A DNA stretch of 49,092 nucleotides from Streptomyces sp. AcH 505 (GCF_000818175.1 NZ_JTIY01000001.1:4693259-4742350); one strand, 5' to 3'. Numbered from the stretch's first letter, positions 1 through 8,573 are shown. A program made the numbers and translations. Notes: generated from the letters alone by a model not told the origin.

Positions 1-100
1 CCGCCAGCGCCCCCGCCGCCGCGGTCGCGCCGCCCGCCGCCAGCAGGCCCCGCCGGGAAAGATTCGTACCGCTGCCTCGGTTGCTCGCGCTGTCTGTCAT
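1..100 (-). CDS. Tat-exported protein, N-terminal fragment (leaves the window)
   Basis: Only the first 33 codons are present, read leftward from an ATG at 98-100. They encode a short polar N-region, a twin-arginine motif (SRRGLLAAG, about residues 15-23) and a long Ala/Gly-rich hydrophobic stretch. This is a standard twin-arginine signal peptide, so the mature protein is probably folded, and possibly cofactor-loaded, before export. The mature domain lies outside the window and its function cannot be told. It is divergent from the SDR operon that starts at 257. Confidence 0.7.
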   Translation of the reverse strand, partial: MTDSASNRGSGTNLSRRGLLAAGGATAAAGALA

Positions 101-180
101 GCCCACGCACGGTAGTACCCGTCACCGTGCCGGGGAACGAAGCGGCGCCGACGGGGCGCATCCCGGCCCTTCCCCTGCAA

Positions 181-197
181 CATACCGACTGGTTAGT
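181..197. promoter_or_regulatory. candidate TetR operator, copy 1
   Basis: CATACCGACTGGT followed by TAGT upstream of the SDR gene at 257. The core ACCGAC-TG-GTTAGT is an imperfect inverted repeat of the size TetR regulators bind. The same 13-mer occurs on the opposite strand at 6161-6173, upstream of the phosphotransferase/acyl-CoA dehydrogenase pair. The TetR gene at 2717 is the likely binder (inference). Confidence 0.5.
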
Positions 198-256
198 CTG
201 CTGGGGACCGGCTGTGGTTGACCGCGGTCGGCGACGAACCGGAAGGGCAGGTGCCG

Positions 257-1021
257 ATGGGTACGGTGCAGGGCGCGGGGGTTGTCGTGACAGGAGCCGG
301 AGGGGGCATCGGCGCCGCACTCGCCCGCCGGTTCGCCGCCGAAGGCGCTCGCGTGGTGGTCAACGACCTCGACGCGGCCAAGGCCGCTGCCGTCGCCGAG
401 GAGACCGGCGCCATCGCCGTCCCCGGGGACGCCTCCCTGATCGTGGACGCCGCGCGCGAGGCGCTCGGCGGCACCGTCGACATCTACTGCGCCAACGCGG
501 GCGTCGGCTCGGGCGGCGACGAACAGGCGCCGGAAGACGTCTGGGCGCTCGCCTGGGACGTCAACGTGATGGCGCACGTACGGGCGAGCAAGGCCCTGCT
601 CCCCGGCTGGCTGGAGCGCGGCAGCGGCCGCTTCGTCTCCACCGTCTCCGCCGCCGGACTGCTCACGATGATCGGCGCGGCGCCGTACAGCGTCACCAAG
701 CACGGCGCCCTGGCCTACGCGGAGTGGCTCTCCCTCACCTACCGGCACCGCGGCATCAAGGTCCACGCCATCTGCCCGCAGGGCGTACGCACCGACATGC
801 TGACCGCCTCCGGCACAGCGGGCGACCTCGTCCTCGCGCCGACCGCCATCGAACCGGAGGCCGTCGCCGACGCCCTCTTCGCGGCCATGGCCGACGACCG
901 GTTCCTGGTCCTGCCGCACCCCGAGGTCGCCGGCTACTACCAGGCACGCGCCGGGGACCCCGACCGCTGGCTGTCCACCATGAACCACATCCAGCAGAAG
1001 TGGGAAGGAGCCGCGGAATGA
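257..1021 (+). CDS. short-chain dehydrogenase/reductase (classical SDR)
   Basis: A 254-residue classical SDR. It shows the TGAGGGIG nucleotide-binding motif near the N-terminus, a NAG motif (YCANAG), a Ser in the STVSAAG segment and the catalytic YSVTK. It would be an NAD(P)-dependent alcohol or hydroxyacyl dehydrogenase; the substrate is not evident. The ATG at 257 is preferred over the upstream start at 218 because GGAAGGGCAGG lies just before it and the fold begins at once. The stop overlaps the start of the acyl-CoA ligase (ATGA at 1018-1021), so the two are translationally coupled. The TetR gene follows, giving a three-gene unit that probably oxidises an activated hydroxy acid. Confidence 0.85.
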   Translation: MGTVQGAGVVVTGAGGGIGAALARRFAAEGARVVVNDLDAAKAAAVAEETGAIAVPGDASLIVDAAREALGGTVDIYCANAGVGSGGDEQAPEDVWALAWDVNVMAHVRASKALLPGWLERGSGRFVSTVSAAGLLTMIGAAPYSVTKHGALAYAEWLSLTYRHRGIKVHAICPQGVRTDMLTASGTAGDLVLAPTAIEPEAVADALFAAMADDRFLVLPHPEVAGYYQARAGDPDRWLSTMNHIQQKWEGAAE

Positions 1022-2673
1022 CGCCGTCGATCTATGCGGCCAAGCCCTGGCTCGGCCTGCTCAGCGAGGTCCAGCGGGCCGACATCCACCCGGCGGCCGG
1101 AGTCGTGGACGCGTTCAGGGCGTCGGCCGGGCGCGCCCCCGACAGGACCGCGCTCGTCTACTTCGACGGCCGGCTCACCTACCGCGAGACCGACCAGCTC
1201 TCCGACTCGGTGGCGGGACATCTCGCCGCCCGTGGCCTGGAGCGCGGCGACCGGGTCGCGATCATGCTCCAGAACAGCCCGCACTTCGTGCTCGCGCTGC
1301 TCGGGGCCTGGAAGGCCGGCGCGATCGTCGTACCGCTCAACCCGATGTACAAGTCGGCCGAGGTCGGGCACGTCCTGCACGACGCCGAGGTGACGGCGCT
1401 GATCTGCTCGGACCGCGCCTGGGAGGGGTATCTGCGCGACACGGCCGCCGCCTCGCCCGTACGGATCGCCGTCACCGCCGACGAACACGGGCTCCAGACC
1501 CGCGACGACCCGCGCGTCCTCGGCTCGGCGAAGCTGCCGAAGCCGGACGACACCGACGATCTGCTCGCCGTCGCCCGCCGCGGTCTGCCCGCGCCCGCCG
1601 AGCGTGACCCCGGCACCGACGACGTGGCACTGATCAGCTACACCTCGGGCACCAGCGGCAAACCCAAGGGCGCCATGAACGCCCACCGCAACATCATGGT
1701 CAACGCCGAACGCCAGCGCACCGGCCAGGGCATCACCGAGGGAGCCTGCTACTTCGCCCTCGCACCGCTCTTCCACATCACCGGCATGGTCTGCGAACTC
1801 GCCGCCTGCTTCGCCAACGCGGGCACCCTCGCCCTCGCCTACCGCTTCGAGTCCGGTGTCGTCCTCGACGCCTTCGCCGAGCACCGCCCCGCGTACACCG
1901 TCGGCCCCTCCACCGCCTTCATGGCGCTCGCCGCGCACCCGGACGTCACCCCGGAGCACTTCAGCTCCTTCCAGCAGATCTCGTCCGGCGGCGCGCCGCT
2001 GCCGCCCGCCCTGGTGGAGAAGTTCCGGGCCGGCTTCGGCCCGTACATACGCAACGGCTACGGCCTCACCGAGTGCACGGCGCCCTGCGCCTCCGTACCG
2101 CCCCAGCTGGAGGCCCCCGTCGACCCGGCGTCCGGGACGCTGTCGGTCGGCGTGCCGGGCCCCGACACGGTCGTACGGATCATCGACGACAACGGCGACG
2201 ACATGCCCTTCGGCGAACAGGGCGAGATCGCCGTACGCGGCCCGCAGGTCGTCGCCGGCTACTGGCGGCTGCCCACGGCCACCGCCGACGCGTTCCCCGA
2301 CGGCGAACTGCGCACCGGCGACATCGGGTTCATGGACACCGACGGCTGGCTCTACGTGGTCGACCGCAAGAAGGACATGATCAACGCGTCGGGGTTCAAG
2401 GTCTGGCCGCGCGAGGTCGAGGACGTCCTCTACACCCACCCCCAGGTGCGGGAGGCGGCCGTCGTCGGCATCCCCGACCCGTACCGGGGCGAGAGCGTCA
2501 AGGCCTATGTCAGCCTGCGCCCCGGCGCGACGGCGACCCCCGAGGAACTGGCCGGCTACTGCAAGGAACGCCTCGCCGCTTACAAGTACCCGCGCGTGGT
2601 CGACATCCTGCCCGAGCTGCCCAAGACCACGAGTGGGAAGATCCTGCGCAGGGAACTGCGTTCCCTGACGTAA
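1018..2673 (+). CDS. AMP-forming acyl-CoA synthetase
   Basis: A 551-residue ANL-superfamily ligase that activates a carboxylic acid to its CoA thioester through an acyl-adenylate. The P-loop-like motif YTSGTSGKPKG lies near residue 207. GYGLTE, the ATP-binding ELRTGDIGFMDTDGW, the hinge VDRKKDMINASG and the C-terminal catalytic lysine in TTSGKILRRE are all present, so it looks active. The start overlaps the SDR stop by 4 bp. Medium- or long-chain fatty acid, or a branched or hydroxy acid, is possible; sequence alone does not decide. It lies between an SDR and a TetR regulator whose putative operator is also found before an acyl-CoA dehydrogenase gene, which supports a catabolic role. Confidence 0.88.
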   Translation: MTPSIYAAKPWLGLLSEVQRADIHPAAGVVDAFRASAGRAPDRTALVYFDGRLTYRETDQLSDSVAGHLAARGLERGDRVAIMLQNSPHFVLALLGAWKAGAIVVPLNPMYKSAEVGHVLHDAEVTALICSDRAWEGYLRDTAAASPVRIAVTADEHGLQTRDDPRVLGSAKLPKPDDTDDLLAVARRGLPAPAERDPGTDDVALISYTSGTSGKPKGAMNAHRNIMVNAERQRTGQGITEGACYFALAPLFHITGMVCELAACFANAGTLALAYRFESGVVLDAFAEHRPAYTVGPSTAFMALAAHPDVTPEHFSSFQQISSGGAPLPPALVEKFRAGFGPYIRNGYGLTECTAPCASVPPQLEAPVDPASGTLSVGVPGPDTVVRIIDDNGDDMPFGEQGEIAVRGPQVVAGYWRLPTATADAFPDGELRTGDIGFMDTDGWLYVVDRKKDMINASGFKVWPREVEDVLYTHPQVREAAVVGIPDPYRGESVKAYVSLRPGATATPEELAGYCKERLAAYKYPRVVDILPELPKTTSGKILRRELRSLT

Positions 2674-2716
2674 CAGCGACTGCGGACGGCACGAAGAGAC
2701 AAGGCGGTGGCGGCAC

Positions 2717-3310
2717 ATGGCCAGGACGACGGAGGGCAACGGCACGCCCGTCCCCCAGCGGCTGCTGGCCGCCGCCACCCGGCTCTTCGCCGAGCAGGGC
2801 TACGACCGGACCTCGGTCCAGGAGATCGTCGAGGCGGCTGGCGTCACCAAGGGCGCCCTCTACCACTACTTCGGCTCCAAGGAAGACCTCCTCCAGGAGG
2901 TCTACGCGCGGGTGCTGCGCCTCCAGCAGGAGCGGCTCGACGCCTTCGCGGACGCCGACGAACCGGTGGAGCAGCGGCTGCGCGCGGCCGCAGCCGACGT
3001 GGTCGTGACGACGATCGAGAACCTGGACGACGCGGCCATCTTCTTCCGCTCGATGCACCATCTGAGCCCGGAGAAGAACAAGCAGGTGCGGATGGAGCGG
3101 CGGCACTACCACGAGCGGTTCCGCGCGCTGGTCGAAGAGGGCCAGCGCAGCGGGGTGTTCTCCACGGCGACCCCGTCCGACCTGGTGGTGGACTACCACT
3201 TCGGGTCCGTCCACCACCTGTCGACGTGGTACCGCCCGGCGGGCCCGCTCACCCCGCAGCAGGTGGCCGACCACCTGGCCGACCTCCTGCTGCGGGCGCT
3301 GCGCCCCTAG
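2717..3310 (+). CDS. TetR-family regulator of an acyl-CoA locus
   Basis: A 197-residue TetR-type repressor. The N-terminal helix-turn-helix (about residues 15-60) carries FAEQGYDRTSVQEIVEAAGVTKGALYHYFGSKEDL, typical of regulators such as FadR and KstR2. The C-terminal ligand domain (about 70-197) is helical. It is 43 bp downstream of the acyl-CoA ligase and on the same strand. It probably senses an acyl-CoA and represses both its own operon and the opposite-strand unit at 3847-6114, since a shared 13-bp motif lies before each (inference). It converges with the secreted protein gene at 3315 with only 4 bp between stops. Confidence 0.85.
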   Translation: MARTTEGNGTPVPQRLLAAATRLFAEQGYDRTSVQEIVEAAGVTKGALYHYFGSKEDLLQEVYARVLRLQQERLDAFADADEPVEQRLRAAAADVVVTTIENLDDAAIFFRSMHHLSPEKNKQVRMERRHYHERFRALVEEGQRSGVFSTATPSDLVVDYHFGSVHHLSTWYRPAGPLTPQQVADHLADLLLRALRP

Positions 3311-3314
3311 GTCG

Positions 3315-3689
3315 TCAGCATTCGCCGCGCCACACCACCTTCGTCAGCGTGATGCTGTCGAAGTCCGCCTTGTACTCCCCGGGGCCCGGGTTGTAGTGGA
3401 AGCAGTTGCCCCAGCTGCTGCCGTTGTAGTTCCAGGACGCCTGGACATGGTCGGCGCCGGCGAACTTGACGCCGTTGTTGAAGAAGGACTTCACGCCCGG
3501 GATGTTGCCCGACCAGTTGCCCGCCGTCTTCAGCAGCAGCCGGCCGGACTCGCCTTCGCCGGAGTACGCGCAGAAGTACTGCTTCGGGCAGCCGGCCGGG
3601 TTGGCCTCGGCGGACGCGGTGGGTGCGGTGGCGAGGACGCCGACGAACGCGGCGGCCACGGCCAGAACGGTGACGGAACGCTTACGCAT
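3315..3689 (-). CDS. secreted peptidase-inhibitor I36-like small protein
   Basis: A 124-residue protein starting at ATG 3687-3689 after a good GGGGGAA ribosome site; a longer reading frame upstream lacks one. Residues 1-28 are a Sec signal peptide (MRKRSVTVLAVAAAF..., cleavage near ASA-EA). The mature part has paired cysteines in CPKQYFCAYSG, a further Cys in GNCFHYNPG and a C-terminal WRGEC. This is the beta/gamma-crystallin-like pattern of Streptomyces I36 inhibitor relatives. An extracellular role as inhibitor or small structural protein is likely; inhibitory activity is not established by sequence. Confidence 0.78.
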   Translation of the reverse strand: MRKRSVTVLAVAAAFVGVLATAPTASAEANPAGCPKQYFCAYSGEGESGRLLLKTAGNWSGNIPGVKSFFNNGVKFAGADHVQASWNYNGSSWGNCFHYNPGPGEYKADFDSITLTKVVWRGEC

Positions 3690-3792
3690 GGGTGATTCCC
3701 CCTGTGGTGGAGTCGACAAAGCGATGACGACGCTAGCCAGGGGAGGAGCCGAGATGTCTGCTCTCGGGGTGATTGTCACTGGAATAGCTGAA

Positions 3793-3818
3793 ATGGGTGG
3801 CGAATGGTCGCCACCCAT
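3793..3818 (-). terminator. hairpin terminator of the acyl-CoA dehydrogenase unit
   Basis: A perfect 11-bp stem, ATGGGTGGCGA paired with TCGCCACCCAT, around a 4-nt loop. It sits about 30 bp beyond the stop of the acyl-CoA dehydrogenase gene. There is no U-tract, as is common in Streptomyces. It also lies upstream of the secreted protein gene and would insulate it. Confidence 0.6.
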
Positions 3819-3846
3819 CCCCGCTATCGACCGCCGCTCCCGGGGG

Positions 3847-5061
3847 TTATAGGTACTTCTTCAGCTCCCGCCGGGCCAGCGACCGCTGATGCACCTCGTC
3901 GGGCCCGTCGGCCAGCCGCAACGTCCGCGCCGCCGCCCACAGTTCGGCCAGCGGGAAGTCCTGGCTGACCCCGCCCGCGCCGTGCAGCTGGACCGCGCGG
4001 TCGATGATGTCGACCACCGCGCGCGGCGTGGCGATCTTGATGGCCTGGATCTCGGTGTGCGCGCCCCGGTTGCCCGCCGTGTCCATCAGCCAGGCCGTCT
4101 TGAGCACGAGCAGCCGCAGCTGTTCGACCGTCACCCGGGCGTCCGCGATCCAGTTCTGCACGACGCCCTGCTGGGCGATCGGCCGGCCGAAGGCCGTACG
4201 GGACACCGCGCGCCGGCACATCAGCTCGATGGCCCGCTCCGCCATGCCGATCAGCCGCATGCAGTGGTGGATCCGGCCGGGACCGAGCCGCGCCTGCGCG
4301 ATGGCGAAACCGCCGCCCTCCTCACCGACCAGATTCGCGGCGGGCACCCGCACGTCGTCGAAGACCACCTCGGCGTGGCCGCCGTGGAAGTGGTCCTCGT
4401 AGCCGTACACCTGCATGGCGCGCCGCACCTCGACGCCCGGTGTGTCGCGCGGGACCAGCACCATCGACTGCTGGCGGCGGACGTCCTCGCCGTCCGGGTC
4501 GGTCTTGCCCATCACGATGAAGATCTTGCAGTCCGGGTTCATCGCCCCGGAGATGTACCACTTGCGCCCGTTGACGACGTAGTCGTCGCCGTCCCGGTCG
4601 ATCCGGGTCCGGATGTTCGTCGCGTCCGACGAGGCCACCTCGGGCTCCGTCATCGCGAAGGCGGACCGGATCTCGCCCGCCAGCAGCGGCTCCAGCCACT
4701 GCTTCTTCTGCTGCTCGGTGGCGAACTGGGCCAGCAGCTCCATGTTCCCGGTGTCGGGGGCCGCGCAGTTCAGCGCCGTCGGGGCGAGCTGCGGGGAGCG
4801 GCCGGTGATCTCGGCGAGCGGCGCGTACTGCAGATTGGTCAGCCCCGCGCCGTACTCGGCGTCCGGCAGGAAGAGGTTCCACAGGCCCTGCCTGCGGGCC
4901 TCGGCCTTGAGTTCCCCCACGATCGCGGGGGTGTCCCAGGGGCTCGCCAGCTCGGCGCGCTGCGCGTGCGCGACCTCCTCGGCCGGGTGCACGTGCTCGT
5001 CCATGAAGGCGAGCAGCCTCTCCCGCAGCTCTTCGGTGCGGGCGTCGAATGCGAAGTCCAT
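3847..5061 (-). CDS. acyl-CoA dehydrogenase, ACAD10/11-like
   Basis: A 404-residue FAD-dependent acyl-CoA dehydrogenase. It has the N-terminal helical domain, the FAD/substrate segment FAMTEPEVASSDATN, the strand GRKWYISG, and the C-terminal domain with RTAFGRPI and VQLHGAGGVSQDFPLA. The ending LADGPDEVHQRSLARREL resembles the ACAD10/11 branch. The gene starts 9 bp after the stop of a phosphotransferase-fold gene. In vertebrate ACAD10/11 the same two domains are fused and are reported to act on 4-hydroxyacyl-CoAs by phosphorylation and elimination, so this pair may do the same (inference). The unit ends at the hairpin at 3793. Confidence 0.87.
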   Translation of the reverse strand: MDFAFDARTEELRERLLAFMDEHVHPAEEVAHAQRAELASPWDTPAIVGELKAEARRQGLWNLFLPDAEYGAGLTNLQYAPLAEITGRSPQLAPTALNCAAPDTGNMELLAQFATEQQKKQWLEPLLAGEIRSAFAMTEPEVASSDATNIRTRIDRDGDDYVVNGRKWYISGAMNPDCKIFIVMGKTDPDGEDVRRQQSMVLVPRDTPGVEVRRAMQVYGYEDHFHGGHAEVVFDDVRVPAANLVGEEGGGFAIAQARLGPGRIHHCMRLIGMAERAIELMCRRAVSRTAFGRPIAQQGVVQNWIADARVTVEQLRLLVLKTAWLMDTAGNRGAHTEIQAIKIATPRAVVDIIDRAVQLHGAGGVSQDFPLAELWAAARTLRLADGPDEVHQRSLARRELKKYL

Positions 5062-5070
5062 GGGGTGTAC

Positions 5071-6114
5071 TCAGCCTTCCTGGAGGGTGGTGAGCCCGTG
5101 CTGGATGAACAGGGGGACGAGATCGCCGATCTGGTCGAAGCCGGGGCCGACCGTCTGACCGAGCGTGTAGCGGTAGTGGATGCCCTCCAGGATCACGGCG
5201 AGCTTGAACCAGGCGAACGCCGTGTACCAGTTGATGGCGGTGGCGTCCCGGCCCGACCGGCTCGCGTACCGCTCGATCAGCTCGCCCGGCGTCGGATGGC
5301 CCGGCGCGCCCGCCGTCGTGCTGATCGGGGAGCCGACCAGTTCGAGCCGGGCGCTGTACATCACCAGCAGGCCCAGGTCGGTGAGCGGGTCGCCGAGCGT
5401 CGACATCTCCCAGTCGAGCACCGCCTTGATCCGGTCGTCGTCGCCGAGCAGGACGTTGTCGAGCCGGTAGTCGCCGTGGATCACCGTCGGCGCGGGGGAG
5501 TCGGGCAGTGCCCGGCCGAGGGCCGCGTGCAGCTCGTCGATGCCGGGCAGCTCGCGGTTGCGGGACCCGTCGAGCTGCTTGCCCCAGCGGCGCAGCTGCC
5601 GGTCGAGGAAGCCCTCGGGCCGCCCGAAGTCCCCGAGGCCCACCGACGCGGGGTCCACGGCGTGCAGCTCGACGAGCGTGTCGACCAGCGCCAGGACGGC
5701 GGCGCGGGTCCGCTCCGGGCCGAGCGGGGCGAGCTGTTCGGCGGTGCGGTACGGCGTGCCCGCCACGTACTCCATGACGTAGAACGGCGCGCCGAGCACC
5801 GCGTCGTCCTCGCAGAGCAGCAGCGGCTCCGGCACCGGGACGGCCGTCGGGTGCAGCGCGCTGATCACGCGGTACTCGCGCTTCATGTCGTGCGCCGTGG
5901 CCAGCACATGCCCCAGCGGCGGCCTGCGGACCACCCAGCGGCCCGCGCCGTCCGTCACGCTGCCGGTATCGTCCGTGACGACGTATGTCAGGTTCGACCG
6001 GCCGCCCTGGAACATGCGGGCACTGAGCGGTCCGCCCACCAGTCCGGGGCGTTCGCGGTCGAGATGGCCGCGCAGCCGCTCGGGGTCGAGTCCTGGCGGG
6101 GGAGCTGAGCTCAT
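5071..6114 (-). CDS. aminoglycoside-phosphotransferase-fold kinase (acyl-CoA-associated)
   Basis: A 347-residue APH/choline-kinase-fold protein. The Brenner motif is VIHGDYRLDNVLLGDD, followed by the metal-binding VLDWEMSTLGDPLTDLG, both intact. An N-terminal lobe carries NLTYVV and the lysine-containing RRPPLG. Start chosen at ATG 6112-6114 because GGAGG lies 8 bp before it. Members next to acyl-CoA dehydrogenases are not antibiotic kinases; the related LvaA phosphorylates 4-hydroxyvaleryl-CoA. Its product would be passed to the acyl-CoA dehydrogenase encoded 9 bp downstream. A candidate TetR operator lies upstream at 6157-6173. Confidence 0.84.
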   Translation of the reverse strand: MSSAPPPGLDPERLRGHLDRERPGLVGGPLSARMFQGGRSNLTYVVTDDTGSVTDGAGRWVVRRPPLGHVLATAHDMKREYRVISALHPTAVPVPEPLLLCEDDAVLGAPFYVMEYVAGTPYRTAEQLAPLGPERTRAAVLALVDTLVELHAVDPASVGLGDFGRPEGFLDRQLRRWGKQLDGSRNRELPGIDELHAALGRALPDSPAPTVIHGDYRLDNVLLGDDDRIKAVLDWEMSTLGDPLTDLGLLVMYSARLELVGSPISTTAGAPGHPTPGELIERYASRSGRDATAINWYTAFAWFKLAVILEGIHYRYTLGQTVGPGFDQIGDLVPLFIQHGLTTLQEG

Positions 6115-6156
6115 CGTGCGTACCTCCGAAGACGGTGGGTGATCCGATCTCATGAT

Positions 6157-6173
6157 GCCGACCAGTCGGTATG
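6157..6173. promoter_or_regulatory. candidate TetR operator, copy 2
   Basis: GCCGACCAGTCGGTATG. On the - strand it reads CATACCGACTGGT followed by CGGC, identical over 13 bp to 181-193. Half-sites ACCGAC and GTCGGC match at 5 of 6 positions around a 2-bp centre. It lies 43 bp upstream of the phosphotransferase start, a repressor position. Confidence 0.55.
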
Positions 6174-6229
6174 TAGTCCAGCCTCTGGCCGGTGCGGACC
6201 GAGGACCCTCTGGTCTACGGGTCGTGTCT

Positions 6230-6246
6230 ATGAATACAGTTCATGT
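6230..6246 (+). promoter_or_regulatory. leaderless promoter and palindrome before gudD
   Basis: ATGAA-TACAG-TTCAT (6230-6244) is a 5-bp inverted repeat. It contains TACAGT (6235-6240), a TANNNT -10-like hexamer only 6 nt before the gudD ATG. No purine-rich ribosome site precedes that ATG, so leaderless transcription is likely. TGAATAC occurs at 6231-6237 and again at 6248-6254. Confidence 0.4.
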
Positions 6247-7536
6247 ATGAATACCGCGCTGCTCATCGACCAGGTCCGGCTCACCCCGATCCTCATCGCC
6301 GATCCGCCCCTGCTCAACACCCAGGGCGTGCATCAGCCGTACACGCCGCGGCTCATCGTCGAGGTGATCACCCGGGACGGGGTCACCGGCGTCGGCGAGA
6401 CGTACGGCGACGGGAAGTATCTGGACCTCGCCCGGCCGCTGGCCGAGGCGCTGCCGGGCCGGCAGGTCAGCGACGTGAACGGCCTGTTCGAGCTGGCCGC
6501 CGAGGTCTGCGGCGACCCGGGCAGCACCGACGGGCGGGTCGACGCGGGCGGTCTGCGCGGGGTGCAGACGGCGGACAAGCTCCGGCTCTCGGTCGTCTCC
6601 GGCTTCGAGGTCGCCTGTCTCGACGCGTTCGGCAAGACGCTCGGGCTGCCGGTGCACGCCCTGCTCGGCGGCAAGGTCCGCGACACCGTCGAGTACAGCG
6701 CGTATCTCTTCTACCGCTGGGCCGCGCATCCCGAGGGCGGCGAACAAGACGGCTGGGGCGCCGCGGTCGACCCGGCCGGGGTCGTGGCCCAGGCCCGCAG
6801 GTTCGCCCAGGAGTACGGCTTCTCGTCGTTCAAGCTCAAGGGCGGCGTCTTCGCACCCGAGCAGGAGATCGCCGCCGTCCGCGCACTCGCCGAGGCGTTC
6901 CCCGGGCAGCCGCTGCGGCTCGACCCCAACGGCGCCTGGTCGGTGCCGACTTCGCTGTACGTCGCCGAGCAGCTGGCCGACGTGCTCGAATACCTGGAGG
7001 ACCCGGCGACCGGCACGGACCGGATGGCCGAGGTGTCGGCCGGCACGTCGGTCCCGCTGGCCACCAACATGTGCGTGACCACCCTCCCGGAGATCGCCGA
7101 CGCCTTCGCCCGCGACGCCGTCCAGGTCGTGCTCTCCGACCACCACTACTGGGGCGGCCTGCACCGTACCCGCGAACTCGCCGCCATCTGCCGCACGTTC
7201 GGCGTCGGCCTCTCCATGCACTCCAACACCCACCTGGGCATCAGCCTGGCGGCGATGACCCATGTCGCGGCGACCGTACCCAACCTCGACTACGCCTGCG
7301 ACAGTCACTACCCCTGGCAGACGGAGGACGTGATCACCGCCCGGCACACCTTCGAGGACGGCCGGCTCACGGTCTCCGACACTCCGGGCCTCGGCGTCGA
7401 ACTCGACCGCGCCGCACTGGACCGCCTGCACCGCCGCTGGCTGGACGACGACGGCACGATGCGCGAACGCGACGACGCGGCGGCGATGCGCAAGGCGGAG
7501 GCGGACTGGGTGACACCGACGATCCCGCGCTGGTGA
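6247..7536 (+). CDS. gudD: glucarate dehydratase-like enolase-superfamily enzyme
   Basis: A 429-residue enolase-superfamily protein that matches the glucarate dehydratase subgroup throughout. Seen are PPLLNTQGVHQPYTPR at the N-terminus, LLGGKVRDTVEYSAYLFYRW, the catalytic KLKGG, the metal ligands in RLDPNGAWS, the LEDP segment, LATNMCVT, and the C-terminal SMHSNTHLGISLAAMTH with its catalytic His. It should dehydrate D-glucarate to 5-keto-4-deoxyglucarate. The start at ATG 6247 gives the family N-terminus; a longer upstream frame has no family match. No aldolase or glucarate permease is adjacent, so it stands alone here. Confidence 0.88.
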   Translation: MNTALLIDQVRLTPILIADPPLLNTQGVHQPYTPRLIVEVITRDGVTGVGETYGDGKYLDLARPLAEALPGRQVSDVNGLFELAAEVCGDPGSTDGRVDAGGLRGVQTADKLRLSVVSGFEVACLDAFGKTLGLPVHALLGGKVRDTVEYSAYLFYRWAAHPEGGEQDGWGAAVDPAGVVAQARRFAQEYGFSSFKLKGGVFAPEQEIAAVRALAEAFPGQPLRLDPNGAWSVPTSLYVAEQLADVLEYLEDPATGTDRMAEVSAGTSVPLATNMCVTTLPEIADAFARDAVQVVLSDHHYWGGLHRTRELAAICRTFGVGLSMHSNTHLGISLAAMTHVAATVPNLDYACDSHYPWQTEDVITARHTFEDGRLTVSDTPGLGVELDRAALDRLHRRWLDDDGTMRERDDAAAMRKAEADWVTPTIPRW

Positions 7537-7544
7537 GCGCGGGA
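7523..7544 (+). terminator. hairpin overlapping the gudD stop
   Basis: TCCCGCGCT-GGTG-AGCGCGGGA, a perfect 9-bp stem that includes the gudD stop codon. It lies between convergent genes and could terminate either strand. Confidence 0.45.
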
Positions 7545-7575
7545 CCGCCGAGGTGCGGGGGGCTGCCGGGGCCGG

Positions 7576-8403
7576 TCAGCCGCGGGCGAATTCGAGGAGG
7601 TCCTTGTTGAAGACGTCCGCGAACACCGGGACCATCGCGAGGCCGTGCGGGGCGCCCGGGTAGACCTTGTAGGTCACGTCCTTGACGATCTTGGAGGACT
7701 TGGCTCCCGCGGCCACGATCGGCACGATCTGGTCGTCGTCGCCGTGCACGATCAAGGTGGGCACGTCGAACTTCTTCAGGTCCTCGGTGAGGTCGGTCTC
7801 GGAGAACGCCTTGACGCAGTCGTACGCGCCCTTGATGCCGACCGTCATCGACCAGAGCCAGAACTGGTCACGGATGCCCTGGGTGACGGTCGATCCTTCG
7901 CGGTTGGCGCCGTAGAACGACTCGCTGAGGTCCTGGTAGAACTGCGAGCGGTCGTTCGCGACGCCCGCCCTGATCTGGTCGAAGACCTCGATCGGCAGCC
8001 CCTCGGGGTTCGCCTCGGTCTTGAGCATCAGCGGCGGGATCGCGCCGAGCAGTACGGCCTTGGCGACGCGTCCTGTGCCGTGCCTGCCGATGTAGCGGGT
8101 GACCTCGCCGCCGCCCGTCGAGTGGCCGACCAGGATGACGTCGTGCAGGTCGAGCTTTTCGATGACCGCCGCCAGGTCGTCGGCGTACGTGTCGAGGTCG
8201 TTGCCGTCCCAGGTCTGCCCGGAGCGGCCGCCGCCGCGCCGGTCGTGGGCGATGGCGCGGAAGCCGTTGTCGGCCATGAACTGCAGCTGGGCGTCCCAGG
8301 CGTCGGCGTTCAGCGGCCAGCCGTGCGAGAACACGACGGGCTGTCCCGAGCCCCAGTCCTTGTAGTAGATGTCGGTGCCGTCTTGGGCGGTCGCGAAGGG
8401 CAT
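7576..8403 (-). CDS. alpha/beta hydrolase of the non-heme chloroperoxidase/esterase type
   Basis: A 275-residue alpha/beta hydrolase, the usual length of bacterial cofactor-free haloperoxidases/aryl esterases. It has the oxyanion strand [15 protein letters not shown], the nucleophile elbow GHSTGGGE, the acid in HGDDDQIVP and the terminal His in [10 protein letters not shown]. It begins with the family-typical [23 protein letters not shown] 8401-8403 is preceded by AAAGGA; an upstream extension is not family-like. It is cytoplasmic, hydrolyses small esters and may form peracids. No operon partner is evident. Confidence 0.87.
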   Translation of the reverse strand: MPFATAQDGTDIYYKDWGSGQPVVFSHGWPLNADAWDAQLQFMADNGFRAIAHDRRGGGRSGQTWDGNDLDTYADDLAAVIEKLDLHDVILVGHSTGGGEVTRYIGRHGTGRVAKAVLLGAIPPLMLKTEANPEGLPIEVFDQIRAGVANDRSQFYQDLSESFYGANREGSTVTQGIRDQFWLWSMTVGIKGAYDCVKAFSETDLTEDLKKFDVPTLIVHGDDDQIVPIVAAGAKSSKIVKDVTYKVYPGAPHGLAMVPVFADVFNKDLLEFARG

Positions 8404-8573
8404 GACGCGGATTCCTTTCGAGCGTCCGGCCGGAATGTGGACGTGGACGTCACGCCGCCGACGGTTCGAAAGCGCCGGAGATCGACGGAGAGGCCGGCGG
8501 CGGAAGGCGACCGGATGGGTTATGTCCTGCTCTGTCCTGCGAGTCACGCTACCCGAGATGGCGTGGTTCAGCG

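Noticed and set aside
127-1017. Long + frame continuing upstream of the acyl-CoA ligase at 1018, and other large overlapping frames such as 937-2778 on -
   Set aside because: High GC gives long open frames on all strands. The Arg/Gly/Pro-rich translations show no family motif, whereas the SDR and ligase frames do.
5071-6114. Aminoglycoside resistance kinase
   Set aside because: The fold is right, but the context is an acyl-CoA dehydrogenase with which it is co-transcribed, as in ACAD10/11-type lipid metabolism.
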